A stretch of DNA of 19,647 nt, taken from an uncultured Oscillospiraceae bacterium (GTDB lineage Bacteria > Bacillota > Clostridia > Oscillospirales > Oscillospiraceae). The notes beneath the pieces were generated by a model that saw nothing but the letters and a program-made list of their open reading frames with translations, did not search any database and had not been told where the DNA came from. Where the stretch lies: the NCBI GenBank assembly GCA_934546685.1, contig CAKTEB010000040.1:1-19647 (forward strand), in the 5' to 3' direction. Made by a program: the position numbers and the translations under genes. Shown one piece after another: positions 1-7,501 of this stretch (position 1 is the first letter of the stretch; each line of letters starts with the position of its first letter).

Positions 1-770
1 CCCACGAACATCTCTACAAAATCGGAGCCGGAAATGAAGAAGAACGGCACGCCAGCCTCACCGGCCACGGCCTTGGCCAGCAGCGTCTTACCGGTACCGG
101 GGGAGCCCACCAGCAGCGCGCCCTTGGGGATCTTCGCGCCGATGGCGGCATATTTTTGGGGCTTGTGCAGGAAATCAATGATCTCCTGAAGGGATTCCTT
201 GGCCTCGTCCTGACCGGCCACGTCCGCAAAGGTCACGCCGGTCTCCTTTTCCATATAGACCTTGGCCTTGCTTTGGCCGATGTTCATGCCGCCGCCCATT
301 TTACTGGCTACATTCTTCATCAGGAAGGTAAACAGGAAATAGATGATGACGAAGGGCAGCACATAGGTAAGGAGAATCTGGATAATGGGGGATACTTCGT
401 CCACAATCTCCCGGTAATACTGGACGTCATATTTGTCCAGCAGGGGCAGCAGCTCATCGTCGTTCAGAAGACCCGTATAATAGATGGTCTGTTGATTCTC
501 CGGCTCGTCGGCCTGGTCCTTGGTCTTGATGAGAATTCGATCCGACTCGATCTCTACCTCATCCACCTTGCCGTCAATGAGCATCTGTTTAAATTCGTTG
601 TATTTGACTTCTTCCATCATGGATTCCGAGTAACTGGTGTACAGGAAGTTAAAGAGAAGCACAAATGCGATGGCCAGAACGGCAATGGGCAGAATGGTAT
701 TGAACTTTGGCCGGTTTTGATCGTCCCGCCGTCCGCCGGGCTTGTTTCCTTGATTGTTTGGCGTACTCAC
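1..770 (-). CDS. ftsH: ATP-dependent zinc metalloprotease FtsH, N-terminal part (cut by window edge)
   Basis: Membrane-bound AAA+ protease that degrades misfolded membrane proteins and regulators. About 256 N-terminal residues are present; the rest of the AAA domain and the HExxH protease domain lie outside the window. Seen: a first membrane segment at about residues 26-45, an extracytoplasmic FtsH-ext domain (about 46-125), a second membrane segment (about 127-151), the linker ending in VTFADVAGQDEAKE, then Walker A GSPGTGKT at 222-229 followed by LLAKAVAGEAGVPFF and SGSDFVEMFVG, which are family hallmarks. Serine replaces the usual first proline of GPPGTGKT. The start is GTG at 770, chosen because AAAGGAGG lies about 7 bases upstream; an in-frame GTG two codons earlier is too close to that site. 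It is transcribed away from rlmB from its own promoter. Confidence 0.97.
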   Translation of the reverse strand, partial: MSTPNNQGNKPGGRRDDQNRPKFNTILPIAVLAIAFVLLFNFLYTSYSESMMEEVKYNEFKQMLIDGKVDEVEIESDRILIKTKDQADEPENQQTIYYTGLLNDDELLPLLDKYDVQYYREIVDEVSPIIQILLTYVLPFVIIYFLFTFLMKNVASKMGGGMNIGQSKAKVYMEKETGVTFADVAGQDEAKESLQEIIDFLHKPQKYAAIGAKIPKGALLVGSPGTGKTLLAKAVAGEAGVPFFFISGSDFVEMFV

Positions 771-842
771 AGACACGCCTCCTTTAGTTGATTCGGGACC
801 CGGCATAAAAATCTGCGGGATCCATCTAATAATTCATTCTAC

Positions 843-871
843 AATATAGCATACAATCCTCTGGAAAACAA
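843..871 (-). promoter_or_regulatory. Probable ftsH promoter
   Basis: On the minus strand, TTGTTT (866-871) and TATATT (843-848) are 17 bases apart, and TGC directly precedes the -10, making it an extended -10. It sits about 75 bases upstream of the ftsH GTG. Confidence 0.55.
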
Positions 872-982
872 CAAAAGTTCTTCCTCTAGAAGTAAACTTT
901 CTGTTAACGCCTGGAAAGACCTTTCGCAGGGAGGAGTATCGAAGATTCTGCGCCGTCCCTGGGACTTTTTACGTCGGAGCCC

Positions 983-1012
983 TTGCAAGAACATGGGCTC
1001 GTATGCTATAAT
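983..1012 (+). promoter_or_regulatory. Probable rlmB operon promoter
   Basis: TTGCAA (983-988) and a perfect TATAAT (1007-1012) are 18 bases apart, with an extended -10 (TGC before TATAAT). The predicted transcription start is near 1019, about 60 bases before the rlmB ATG. Confidence 0.75.
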
Positions 1013-1032
1013 AAATTGTTTGAGATCACATG

Positions 1033-1054
1033 ATGCCCGGAAGCGGGCATTTTT
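1033..1054 (+). terminator. Hairpin with short U-run between promoter and rlmB (possible attenuator)
   Basis: ATGCCCG (1033-1039), a GAAG loop and CGGGCAT (1044-1050) form a 7-bp perfect stem, followed by TTTT. It lies downstream of the predicted start of the rlmB transcript and upstream of the rlmB ribosome site. No plus-strand gene precedes it, so it would act within the leader. The short U-run makes termination strength uncertain. Confidence 0.5.
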
Positions 1055-1079
1055 CGGCGAAAAGCCATATGGAGGCATT

Positions 1080-1844
1080 ATGAGAAAAGATACGAAAGAT
1101 TTGGAAGTGAACGAGAATATGCTGGAGGGCCGCAATGCGGTGACTGAGGCGCTGAAGGCCGGACGGACCATCGACAAGGTGTTCCTGGCCTCCGGCGAGA
1201 CAGACTCCACACTCCGGTATATCGCGTCCCTGGCGAAGAAGGCCGGCGCGGTGGTGACCTACTGTGACCGAAGAAAGCTGGACACCATGAGCCAGACCGG
1301 GGCCCACCAGGGCGTCATCGCCATGGCGGCAGCCCATGCCTACGTCACCGTGGAGGAGATTCTGGATTACGCCCGGGAGAAGGGGGAGCAGCCCCTGATC
1401 GTCATCTGCGACGAGATCACCGATCCCCACAACCTGGGCGCCATCATCCGTACCGCTGAGTGCGCCGGTGCCCACGGCGTCATTATCCCCAAGCGCCGGA
1501 GCTCCGGTCTCACCGCCGTGGTGGGCAAGGCCTCCGCCGGTGCCCTTGAGTACATGAAGATCGCTCGGGTCAGCAATCTCAGCGCCGCCATTAAGACGCT
1601 GAAGGAAAACGGCGTCTGGGTCTACGGCACCGCGGCGGACGGCGCGGCGCCTCTCTATAAGACGGATCTTACCGGCTCCGCGGCCATCATCATCGGATCT
1701 GAGGGCGAGGGCATGGGACGGCTGGTGAAGGAGTCCTGCGACTTCATGGTCAGTATCCCCATGAAAGGCCAGATCAATTCCCTGAACGCCTCTAATGCCT
1801 GCGCGATCCTGCTTTATGAAGCGGTGCGCCAGCGAATGAACTAA
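1080..1844 (+). CDS. rlmB: 23S rRNA (guanosine-2'-O-)-methyltransferase RlmB, SpoU family
   Basis: A SAM-dependent SPOUT enzyme of the family that methylates the ribose of G2251 (E. coli numbering) in the 23S rRNA P loop. The 254 residues match the usual 240-250. Seen: an N-terminal substrate-binding domain starting LEGRNAVTEAL, then the three SpoU motifs: HNLGAIIRTAECAGAHG (motif 1, Asn and Arg present), IIIGSEGEGMG (motif 2) and IPMKGQINSLNASNA (motif 3). The ATG at 1080 is preceded by GGAGG at about 5 bases; in-frame codons back to 993 would place the start before the promoter -10 and are rejected. The stop codon overlaps a downstream ATG (TAATG), so it is probably co-transcribed with the next gene. 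A related TrmH-family rRNA or tRNA target cannot be excluded, but motif content and the N-terminal domain favour RlmB. Confidence 0.93.
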   Translation: MRKDTKDLEVNENMLEGRNAVTEALKAGRTIDKVFLASGETDSTLRYIASLAKKAGAVVTYCDRRKLDTMSQTGAHQGVIAMAAAHAYVTVEEILDYAREKGEQPLIVICDEITDPHNLGAIIRTAECAGAHGVIIPKRRSSGLTAVVGKASAGALEYMKIARVSNLSAAIKTLKENGVWVYGTAADGAAPLYKTDLTGSAAIIIGSEGEGMGRLVKESCDFMVSIPMKGQINSLNASNACAILLYEAVRQRMN

Positions 1845-1864
1845 TGGGAAAGGCGGATAAAAGC

Positions 1865-4189
1865 ATGTCCCAAGACGAATCCAAATTTGATACCATGCGC
1901 CTGATCGAGGGCGCAGAGGGGTCTGACTTGTATTCCCTGGAGGATATCGTGCGGGAGTTCTCTGATCCCCAGCCGGAGCAGAAGCCGGAGAAGCCCCAGG
2001 CGGCGGAGCTGTCGGAGGAAGCCGCAGCGGCAGCCGAGATCGATCCGGCGGCATCGGAGACCCAGGCGGAAGAAGAGACGGCGGAGGAGCCTCTTTTAGG
2101 AGAGGAGCTGCCGCCTCCGGCCTATGAGAGCCTCAGCGAATCGGAGATGGCGGATGCCATTGCTCAGGCGGTAGCACATACTTACGGGGCGGACGCGGCT
2201 CAGCCGACGCAGCATGCGCAGGAAGCGCCGCAGCCGGAGGCTCCGGAGCCACCGGCGGATCAGAAGATGCCGGAGCCGGAACCTGAAAAAACGGCCCCTG
2301 AGCCCCCCAAGGCGGCGCCCCAGTCCGCACCCCAGGAGAAGCCAAGGTCAGCCCAGGCAAAGCCCGCTGCCCAGCCTGTACCGGAGAAAAAGCCCGAGCC
2401 CCAGGCAAAGCCCGGCGGAGCAGGGAAGGCCGCCCAGCCCAGGGAGGCCGCGCCCAAGGCTCAGAATCCCGGGACCAAGCATGTGAAGATACCCAAAGGC
2501 AAGGTGCCGGTGGAGGCTGCGGAGTACATAGGCGGAATGCTCACGGATATCCGCCGCCGTCAGGCCCAGGCGCTGCCCAAGGCGGGCACGTCCCTGCGGG
2601 CCACGGAAAAGCGGCTGGCGGCCCTGACCGGCATGGAACGGCTGCTGTCCCCGGCGCGCTATGTGATCCTGGTGCTGATGCTGCTGCTCATCGGCGGCAG
2701 ATCCATCGCCTGGATGACCTTGGGCTTTATGACCGGGAAAACGGCGATCCTGGTGGCCTTGGTTGCGGCCATCACGGCAATGCTCCTGTGCTGGCAGAGC
2801 GTGTTCCGGGCAGTGCGGGATCTTTGGTATTTGCAGCCCTCCTATGAGACGTTTCTGCTGCTGACCACCATCCTTACCATGGTGGAGGCGCTGATGACCC
2901 AGAACGAGACTACGCTTCTGCCCCTGCTGACCATTGCCTGGTGCCTCACCGGCACCGCAAAGCTTATGCACGACCAGGCAAATCTCCGCTCCCTGCGGGC
3001 AGTCATTACCGGCAGAGGCCGGGTGGGCGTCCGCACTTCCCCGGACAAGTGGGATCACATGGATGTGATCGGAAAGGCGCCTGTGACCACCGCCGGATTT
3101 GTCCGGTATCAGGCCCAGCCGGATATCTGGCATCGGGGTATGACGGTGTTCCTGCCGGTGCTGACCCTGATCTGCCTGGTGGCAGCGGCCTATCTCAGCG
3201 CCAAGACGGAGACCGGTTATCTCACGGTGCTGGTGAACCTGCTGGATATCGCGGCTCCGGTATCTCTGGGGCTCTGCTGCGCCAGACCCTACAGCCTCCT
3301 GAGCCAGGCCCTTCGGGGCTCCGGCGCGGTGGCGGGCTGGAAGGGCCTGGAGGAGCTCTACGGCAAAAAGGCCATGCTCATCTATGACTCGGACCTGTTC
3401 CCGGAGGGGACTATCCGGCAGATGGGCGTCCGGGCCTACGGGCCCATGGATGCCAGAACTCTGGTATCCTACGGCGCGACTATGGCCCTTAGGGCCAATG
3501 TGGGGCTGCGCTCCGTCTTTACCAAGCTGCTCCGGGATATGAACGGCGAGATCTACGACGTGGATCGATTCCAGATCCAGGAGACCGGCCTGGAGGGATA
3601 CATTCAAGGGAATCTGGTGCATCTGGGCTCCTATCAGTATATGCAGCTCATGGGTGTGACTCTGCCCAAGCGCGCCACGAAATACGGGGTCTATATCGCC
3701 GTGAACCGGGAGCTCTACGGCCTCTTCGGGGTGAAATATCAGGTGTCCGCCGGAGCGAAGAGCGGATTCCATCGGCTGGTGCGGGAGCCCAAGCTGACGC
3801 CGCTGCTGGTGTCCCGGAATTTCTGCATCAATCCCGGCTTTGTGGAGCACTGGTTCAAGGCTCCTGTGGCCCAGATGGCCTGCCCTAAGGCGGAGACCCG
3901 GCGGGAGCTTTCGGAGCCTGTGCTGCTGCGCCGGGGCATCACCTGCGGCTTTGTGCTGAAGGAGGGCGTAGCGGCCTACAGCCGCCTGGTGGCCGGAGCG
4001 CGGCGGGTTTACCGTATGGGCCTGTGGCTGACCCTCTGCACGGGGCTTCTCAGCATGGCGCTGATGATCCAGACCATCGCGGCCCTGGTAACCGGCGGGG
4101 CCATGATCTCCGCCGGACGGCTGCTGATCCTCAACCTGATCCTCTGGATTCTGGTGGAGGTCTGGGCCCGGGTGGCGCTGCGCAAATAA
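1865..4189 (+). CDS. P-type-ATPase-like membrane protein lacking catalytic motifs (pseudo-ATPase)
   Basis: 774 residues. Residues 1 to about 250 are Pro/Glu/Ala/Lys-rich and look disordered. Hydrophobic segments follow at about 266-288, 293-313, 329-343, 349-367, 426-446 and 452-479, then a soluble domain, then two more at 718-742 and 753-772. This order is that of heavy-metal (P1B) P-type ATPases. Local resemblances support it: APVSLG in segment 6 where CPC/SPC lies; GWKGLEELYGKKAMLIYDSD where GGEALERL..VDTVVFDKTGT is expected; and TGLEGYIQGNLVHLGS..GV.LP then VYIAVNRELYGLFGV, like the nucleotide domain. DKTGT reads DSDLF (D508 kept), TGDN reads VSRN near 650, and GDGxND is absent. I infer a non-pumping protein. 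ATG 1865 has AGGCGG 8 bases upstream; ATG 1844, overlapping the rlmB stop, is the alternative. The family name is unknown to me. Confidence 0.8.
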   Translation: MSQDESKFDTMRLIEGAEGSDLYSLEDIVREFSDPQPEQKPEKPQAAELSEEAAAAAEIDPAASETQAEEETAEEPLLGEELPPPAYESLSESEMADAIAQAVAHTYGADAAQPTQHAQEAPQPEAPEPPADQKMPEPEPEKTAPEPPKAAPQSAPQEKPRSAQAKPAAQPVPEKKPEPQAKPGGAGKAAQPREAAPKAQNPGTKHVKIPKGKVPVEAAEYIGGMLTDIRRRQAQALPKAGTSLRATEKRLAALTGMERLLSPARYVILVLMLLLIGGRSIAWMTLGFMTGKTAILVALVAAITAMLLCWQSVFRAVRDLWYLQPSYETFLLLTTILTMVEALMTQNETTLLPLLTIAWCLTGTAKLMHDQANLRSLRAVITGRGRVGVRTSPDKWDHMDVIGKAPVTTAGFVRYQAQPDIWHRGMTVFLPVLTLICLVAAAYLSAKTETGYLTVLVNLLDIAAPVSLGLCCARPYSLLSQALRGSGAVAGWKGLEELYGKKAMLIYDSDLFPEGTIRQMGVRAYGPMDARTLVSYGATMALRANVGLRSVFTKLLRDMNGEIYDVDRFQIQETGLEGYIQGNLVHLGSYQYMQLMGVTLPKRATKYGVYIAVNRELYGLFGVKYQVSAGAKSGFHRLVREPKLTPLLVSRNFCINPGFVEHWFKAPVAQMACPKAETRRELSEPVLLRRGITCGFVLKEGVAAYSRLVAGARRVYRMGLWLTLCTGLLSMALMIQTIAALVTGGAMISAGRLLILNLILWILVEVWARVALRK

Positions 4190-4214
4190 TGATACAAGTG
4201 AATATCAATTATAG

Positions 4215-4247
4215 AACTCCGCTGGGGCGCAGCCCTGGCGGAGTTTT
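4215..4247 (+). terminator. Rho-independent terminator of the rlmB operon
   Basis: AACTCCGC (4215-4222) pairs with GCGGAGTT (4238-4245). An inner GGGC/GCCC pairing gives a long stem, and the U-run is TTTT. It lies about 25 bases after the stop codon. Confidence 0.85.
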
Positions 4248-4308
4248 CCATATTTCGTATCGTATTAAAAATATCATCGTCAATATGCACAAAATATTTG
4301 CTCATAAA

Positions 4309-4337
4309 TTGAAAATATGTAGCCTATCGTATATAAT
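4309..4337 (+). promoter_or_regulatory. Promoter of the EF-G-like gene
   Basis: TTGAAA (4309-4314) and a perfect TATAAT (4332-4337) are separated by exactly 17 bases. The upstream DNA (4250-4308) is markedly A/T-rich, as an UP-element region would be. The predicted leader is about 60 bases. Confidence 0.85.
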
Positions 4338-4407
4338 TTGACCATGCTAAATTGCAGGATCCAAGGCCGGGCCACCGGTATTCAGGATCGGAAAGGGGTA
4401 AATCAAA

Positions 4408-6477
4408 ATGAGCTATACTGCTCGAGATATTCGCAACGTCTGCCTGATCGGTCACGGCGGTGACGGAAAGACCGCCCTGGCTGAAAGCATGCTGTTCCAC
4501 GTCAAGGGAACCGACCGTCTGGGAAAGTCCGCTGAGGGCACCACCGTCAGCGACTTCGATCCGGAGGAGATCAAGCGGAAATATTCGATCTCAACCTCCA
4601 TCATTCCCATCGAGTTTGGCCGCACCAAGATCAATCTCTTTGATAACCCCGGCTACTTTGATTTCGCTGGCGAAGTGATGCAGTCCATCCGCGTGGTGGA
4701 TTCCGGCGTCATCGTGGTATCCGCCAAGAACGGCATCGGCGTTGGCACCGAGAAATCCTGGAAATACCTGTATGAGCGGAAGCTGCCGCGGTTCGTCTAT
4801 ATCTCCAAGCTGGACGAGGAGCATGCGGACTTCTTTAAGACCTATGAGGCCCTCCGTGAGAAGTTTGGCAAGACCCTTGCTCCCGTGGTGATCCCCATCA
4901 CCGAGGGGGACAAGACCGTGGGCATCGTGGATATCATCCACAAGAACGCCTTCCTGTCCGGCAAGGGCAAGGTCGAGCATACTGATGTGCCCGAGAACCT
5001 CAAGGACAAGGTCGATGAATACTATGAGTTCCTCTGCGAGGCTGTGGCTGAGACCTCTGAGGAGAACATGGAGAAGTATTTTGCCGGTGAGCCCTTTACG
5101 CTGGGCGAGATCATCGCCGGCATCAACCAGGGCGTTAAGGATCTGAGCCTGGTTCCCGTGTTCTGCGGCAGCGCCATGACCGGCCTGGGCACTGAGGCCC
5201 TGATCCACGGCCTGGTGGACTTCGCACCGGATCCCACCGAGGGCTATCCCCAGGATGCCGTCAATGAGAACGGCGAGGAGGTCACGATCAACTGCGCTCC
5301 CGATGAGACCCCTGTTATGTACATATTCAAGACCATCTCCGATCAGTACGGCAAGCAGTCCTTCTTTAAGGTCATCTCCGGCAACATTACCCCGGATCTG
5401 ACCCTGGAGAATTCCCGCACCGGCGATATGGAGAAGCTGGGTCATATTTATACCGTCAAGGGCAAGAAGACCACCGAGGTCAAGGTGCTCAACTGCGGCG
5501 ACATCGGCGTGGTGTCTAAGCTGGCCTCCGTAAAGACCGGCGATACCCTCTGCGTGCCCGCCCGTCCGCTGACTCTGAAGCCTGCCGAGTACCCCATGCC
5601 CTGCCATTCCCGGGCCATCTGCGCCAAGGTCAAGGGCCAGGAGGAGAAGATCGCCGCGGGCCTCAATAAGCTGGCGGAGGAGGATCTGACCTTTACCCTG
5701 GTGAACAACGCCGAGACCAAGGAAATGGTCCTCACCGGTGCCGGCGACATCCATCTGGATGTGCTGTGCTCCAAGCTCAAGAGCAAGTTTGGCGTGGACT
5801 GCGAGCTCCGGGAGCCCAAGGTGGCCTATCGGGAGACCATCCGGAAGTCCGCCACCGTCCGGGGCCGCCATAAGAAGCAGTCCGGCGGCCATGGCCAGTT
5901 CGGCGATGTTGTCATCGAGTTCTCCCCCGGCGAGACCCAGGAGCTCACCTTTGAGGAGAAGGTCGTGGGCGGCGCTGTGCCCAAGAACTTCTTCCCGGCT
6001 GTGGAAAAGGGCCTGAGAGAGTCCTGCGAAAAGGGCGTGCTGGCCGGTTATCCCATGGTGTTCCTGAAGGCCACCCTGCTGGACGGCTCCTACCATCCCG
6101 TGGATTCCTCTGAAATGGCCTTTAAGACTGCTGCTTCCCTGGCCTATAAGGAGGGTATCCCTCAGGCCAGCCCCGTGCTTCTGGAGCCCATCGGCGCTCT
6201 GGCTGTGACCATCCCCGACTCCATGCTGGGCGATATCACCGGCGACCTGAACAAGCGCCGGGGCCGGATCATGGGCATGACCCCCGATGACGACGGCAAC
6301 CAGGTGGTGGAGGCTGAGGTGCCCATGAGCGAGATGATGAGCTATGCCATCGACCTGCGCTCCATGACCCAGGGCCGCGGCAGCTTTACCTTCCAGTTCG
6401 TCCGCTATGAGGAGGTACCCTCCAGCATCCAGCAGTCCATCATCGACGCGGCGAAAAAGAACGGCGGAGCGGAATAA
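4408..6477 (+). CDS. Elongation factor G-like translational GTPase (divergent EF-G paralogue)
   Basis: 689 residues with the EF-G layout: G domain (about 1-275), domain II (about 290-380), domain III (about 395-470), domain IV with HKKQSGGHGQFGDV in place of the usual KQTGGRGQYGHV, and a domain V ending near FQFVRYEEVP. The GTPase motifs differ from canonical EF-G: the P loop is GHGGDGKT (15-22) rather than GHIDAGKT; the switch I GITI motif is not recognisable (KYSIST); G3 is DNPGYF (79-84), so Tyr83 stands where the catalytic His of DTPGH sits; and G4 is SKLD (133-136) rather than NKMD. This matches the EF-G-like paralogues (EF-G2-type) of Clostridia and actinobacteria, not the housekeeping fusA, which normally sits with rpsL-rpsG-tuf. 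Its role is unknown: possibly specialised ribosome rescue, recycling or regulation. AAAGGGG precedes the ATG by about 10 bases. Confidence 0.9.
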   Translation: MSYTARDIRNVCLIGHGGDGKTALAESMLFHVKGTDRLGKSAEGTTVSDFDPEEIKRKYSISTSIIPIEFGRTKINLFDNPGYFDFAGEVMQSIRVVDSGVIVVSAKNGIGVGTEKSWKYLYERKLPRFVYISKLDEEHADFFKTYEALREKFGKTLAPVVIPITEGDKTVGIVDIIHKNAFLSGKGKVEHTDVPENLKDKVDEYYEFLCEAVAETSEENMEKYFAGEPFTLGEIIAGINQGVKDLSLVPVFCGSAMTGLGTEALIHGLVDFAPDPTEGYPQDAVNENGEEVTINCAPDETPVMYIFKTISDQYGKQSFFKVISGNITPDLTLENSRTGDMEKLGHIYTVKGKKTTEVKVLNCGDIGVVSKLASVKTGDTLCVPARPLTLKPAEYPMPCHSRAICAKVKGQEEKIAAGLNKLAEEDLTFTLVNNAETKEMVLTGAGDIHLDVLCSKLKSKFGVDCELREPKVAYRETIRKSATVRGRHKKQSGGHGQFGDVVIEFSPGETQELTFEEKVVGGAVPKNFFPAVEKGLRESCEKGVLAGYPMVFLKATLLDGSYHPVDSSEMAFKTAASLAYKEGIPQASPVLLEPIGALAVTIPDSMLGDITGDLNKRRGRIMGMTPDDDGNQVVEAEVPMSEMMSYAIDLRSMTQGRGSFTFQFVRYEEVPSSIQQSIIDAAKKNGGAE

Positions 6478-6501
6478 TTCCATAATATCAGGTAAAATGG
6501 T

Positions 6502-6531
6502 AGAGGCGGGGGGATCCCGCCTCTGCTTTTT
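6502..6531 (+). terminator. Terminator between the EF-G-like gene and the TraX-family gene
   Basis: AGAGGCGGG (6502-6510) and CCCGCCTCT (6516-6524) form a perfect 9-bp stem with a 5-base loop, followed by GC and TTTTT. The U-run ends directly at the AAGGAG ribosome site of the next gene. Confidence 0.9.
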
Positions 6532-6549
6532 ATAAGGAGCAAACTCTAT

Positions 6550-7308
6550 ATGTCGCAATTTACCCTGAAACTCCTGGCCATGCTGCTGATGCTCTGCGAC
6601 CACTTGGCCAAGGTGGTTTTGTCCACCGGCGTTCTGAGCCCCATGATCGGCGTCCAGGCAGACCGCTGGCTCACCACTGTTCTCATGGTGCTGGGCCGGA
6701 TCGCCTTTCCGATTTTCGCGTGGTTCACAGCAGAGGCCTGTAAGAAAAGCCGCAGCATGCCAAAATACTTGCTGCGGCTCCTGATCTTCGCGCTGCTCTC
6801 CGAGATCCCTTTTCAGCTGTGCTTCTGGGGAGCAGGGGCTACGGGGCTGCGTCTGGGCTGCCACAACGTGCTCTTTACGCTGCTGCTGGCCGCCGGAGCC
6901 ATCTATGCGGGGGAGCGGCTGGGAGGCGGCAATGTCTATCTCCGGCTGGGGCCTGCCCTGATCGCCATGATCTTGGGGACGATGCTGAAAACGGATTACA
7001 ACGCCTGGGGCGTGGCCCTGGTGCTGCTCCTTTACTACCTGCCGGAGAAAAAGCAGCAGCTGTTTTTCCTGGGCTGCTGGATGACAGTGTTTATGTTCCT
7101 GTGGCACGGCTGGAACGGAAGAACCCTCAGCTGGCTGAATCCCAGGGGCTACGGCCTCCTGCTCCAGTGGCTGGGCGGAATGTTCTCTGTGCCGCTGCTG
7201 GCGGCCTATCAGGGGCAGCGGGGGCCAAAGTGCAAATGGCTGTTCTACTGCTTCTATCCCGCCCATCTGCTGATCCTCTATGGGATCCGGTGCCTGATTT
7301 TTGCGTAA
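6550..7308 (+). CDS. TraX-family integral membrane protein (putative acyltransferase-like)
   Basis: 252 residues, almost entirely hydrophobic, with about eight to nine membrane segments. Family features seen: N-terminal LKLLAMLLMLCDHLAKVV, then GRIAFPIFAWFTAEA, YLLRLLIFALLSEIPFQL, NVLFTLLLAAG, YNAWGVALVLLLYY and a C-terminal FYCFYPAHLLILYGIR. These match the TraX family, named for the protein that N-acetylates F-pilin in E. coli; chromosomal Firmicute members are of unknown substrate. No pilin or conjugation gene is nearby, so a conjugative role is unlikely and an envelope acyl-transfer role is only inferred. AAGGAG lies 10 bases before the ATG. A terminator ends at that ribosome site and I see no convincing separate promoter, so expression may rely on read-through. 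Confidence 0.88.
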   Translation: MSQFTLKLLAMLLMLCDHLAKVVLSTGVLSPMIGVQADRWLTTVLMVLGRIAFPIFAWFTAEACKKSRSMPKYLLRLLIFALLSEIPFQLCFWGAGATGLRLGCHNVLFTLLLAAGAIYAGERLGGGNVYLRLGPALIAMILGTMLKTDYNAWGVALVLLLYYLPEKKQQLFFLGCWMTVFMFLWHGWNGRTLSWLNPRGYGLLLQWLGGMFSVPLLAAYQGQRGPKCKWLFYCFYPAHLLILYGIRCLIFA

Positions 7309-7324
7309 ATCCATGAATGTATCA

Positions 7325-7353
7325 TTGCAATCGACAGGAATTGGTGGTATAAT
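7325..7353 (+). promoter_or_regulatory. Promoter of the diguanylate cyclase / HD operon
   Basis: TTGCAA (7325-7330) and a perfect TATAAT (7348-7353) are 17 bases apart, with TGG before the -10 (extended -10). The predicted start near 7360 gives an untranslated leader of about 140 bases. I could not match that leader to a known riboswitch; in particular no c-di-GMP-I core is visible. Confidence 0.85.
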
Positions 7354-7501
7354 TTTACTAAGGCGGCACTGCGCAAATACGTCTGCGGTGTTACACCTTT
7401 TTCTGACGATAAAACTCTTGCCAGACGCTCTTGCCGATTTGTGCGGCATTGTCCTAACTCCGTCGTCAAGCGGCGAAGAACGGATCCGCGGAGGGATGAA
7501 A

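Noticed and set aside
912..970. Possible hairpin around GTCCC-T-GGGAC followed by TTTTT upstream of the rlmB promoter
   Set aside because: The loop is too short for the simple palindrome and no transcript ends there; ftsH is transcribed away from it on the other strand.
993..1079. Longer rlmB N-terminus starting at 993
   Set aside because: It would begin upstream of the promoter -10 box and lacks a ribosome site; ATG 1080 has GGAGG.
2348..3850. 500-codon minus-strand frame antisense to the pseudo-ATPase gene
   Set aside because: No recognisable domain, no ribosome site, and low-quality His/Gln-rich composition typical of a shadow frame.
4591..7449. 952-codon open frame on the minus strand, antisense to the EF-G-like and TraX genes
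   Set aside because: Composition is His/Gln/Gly/Leu-rich with no domain. It mirrors two well-supported genes and results from G/C-rich third codon positions in the real frame.
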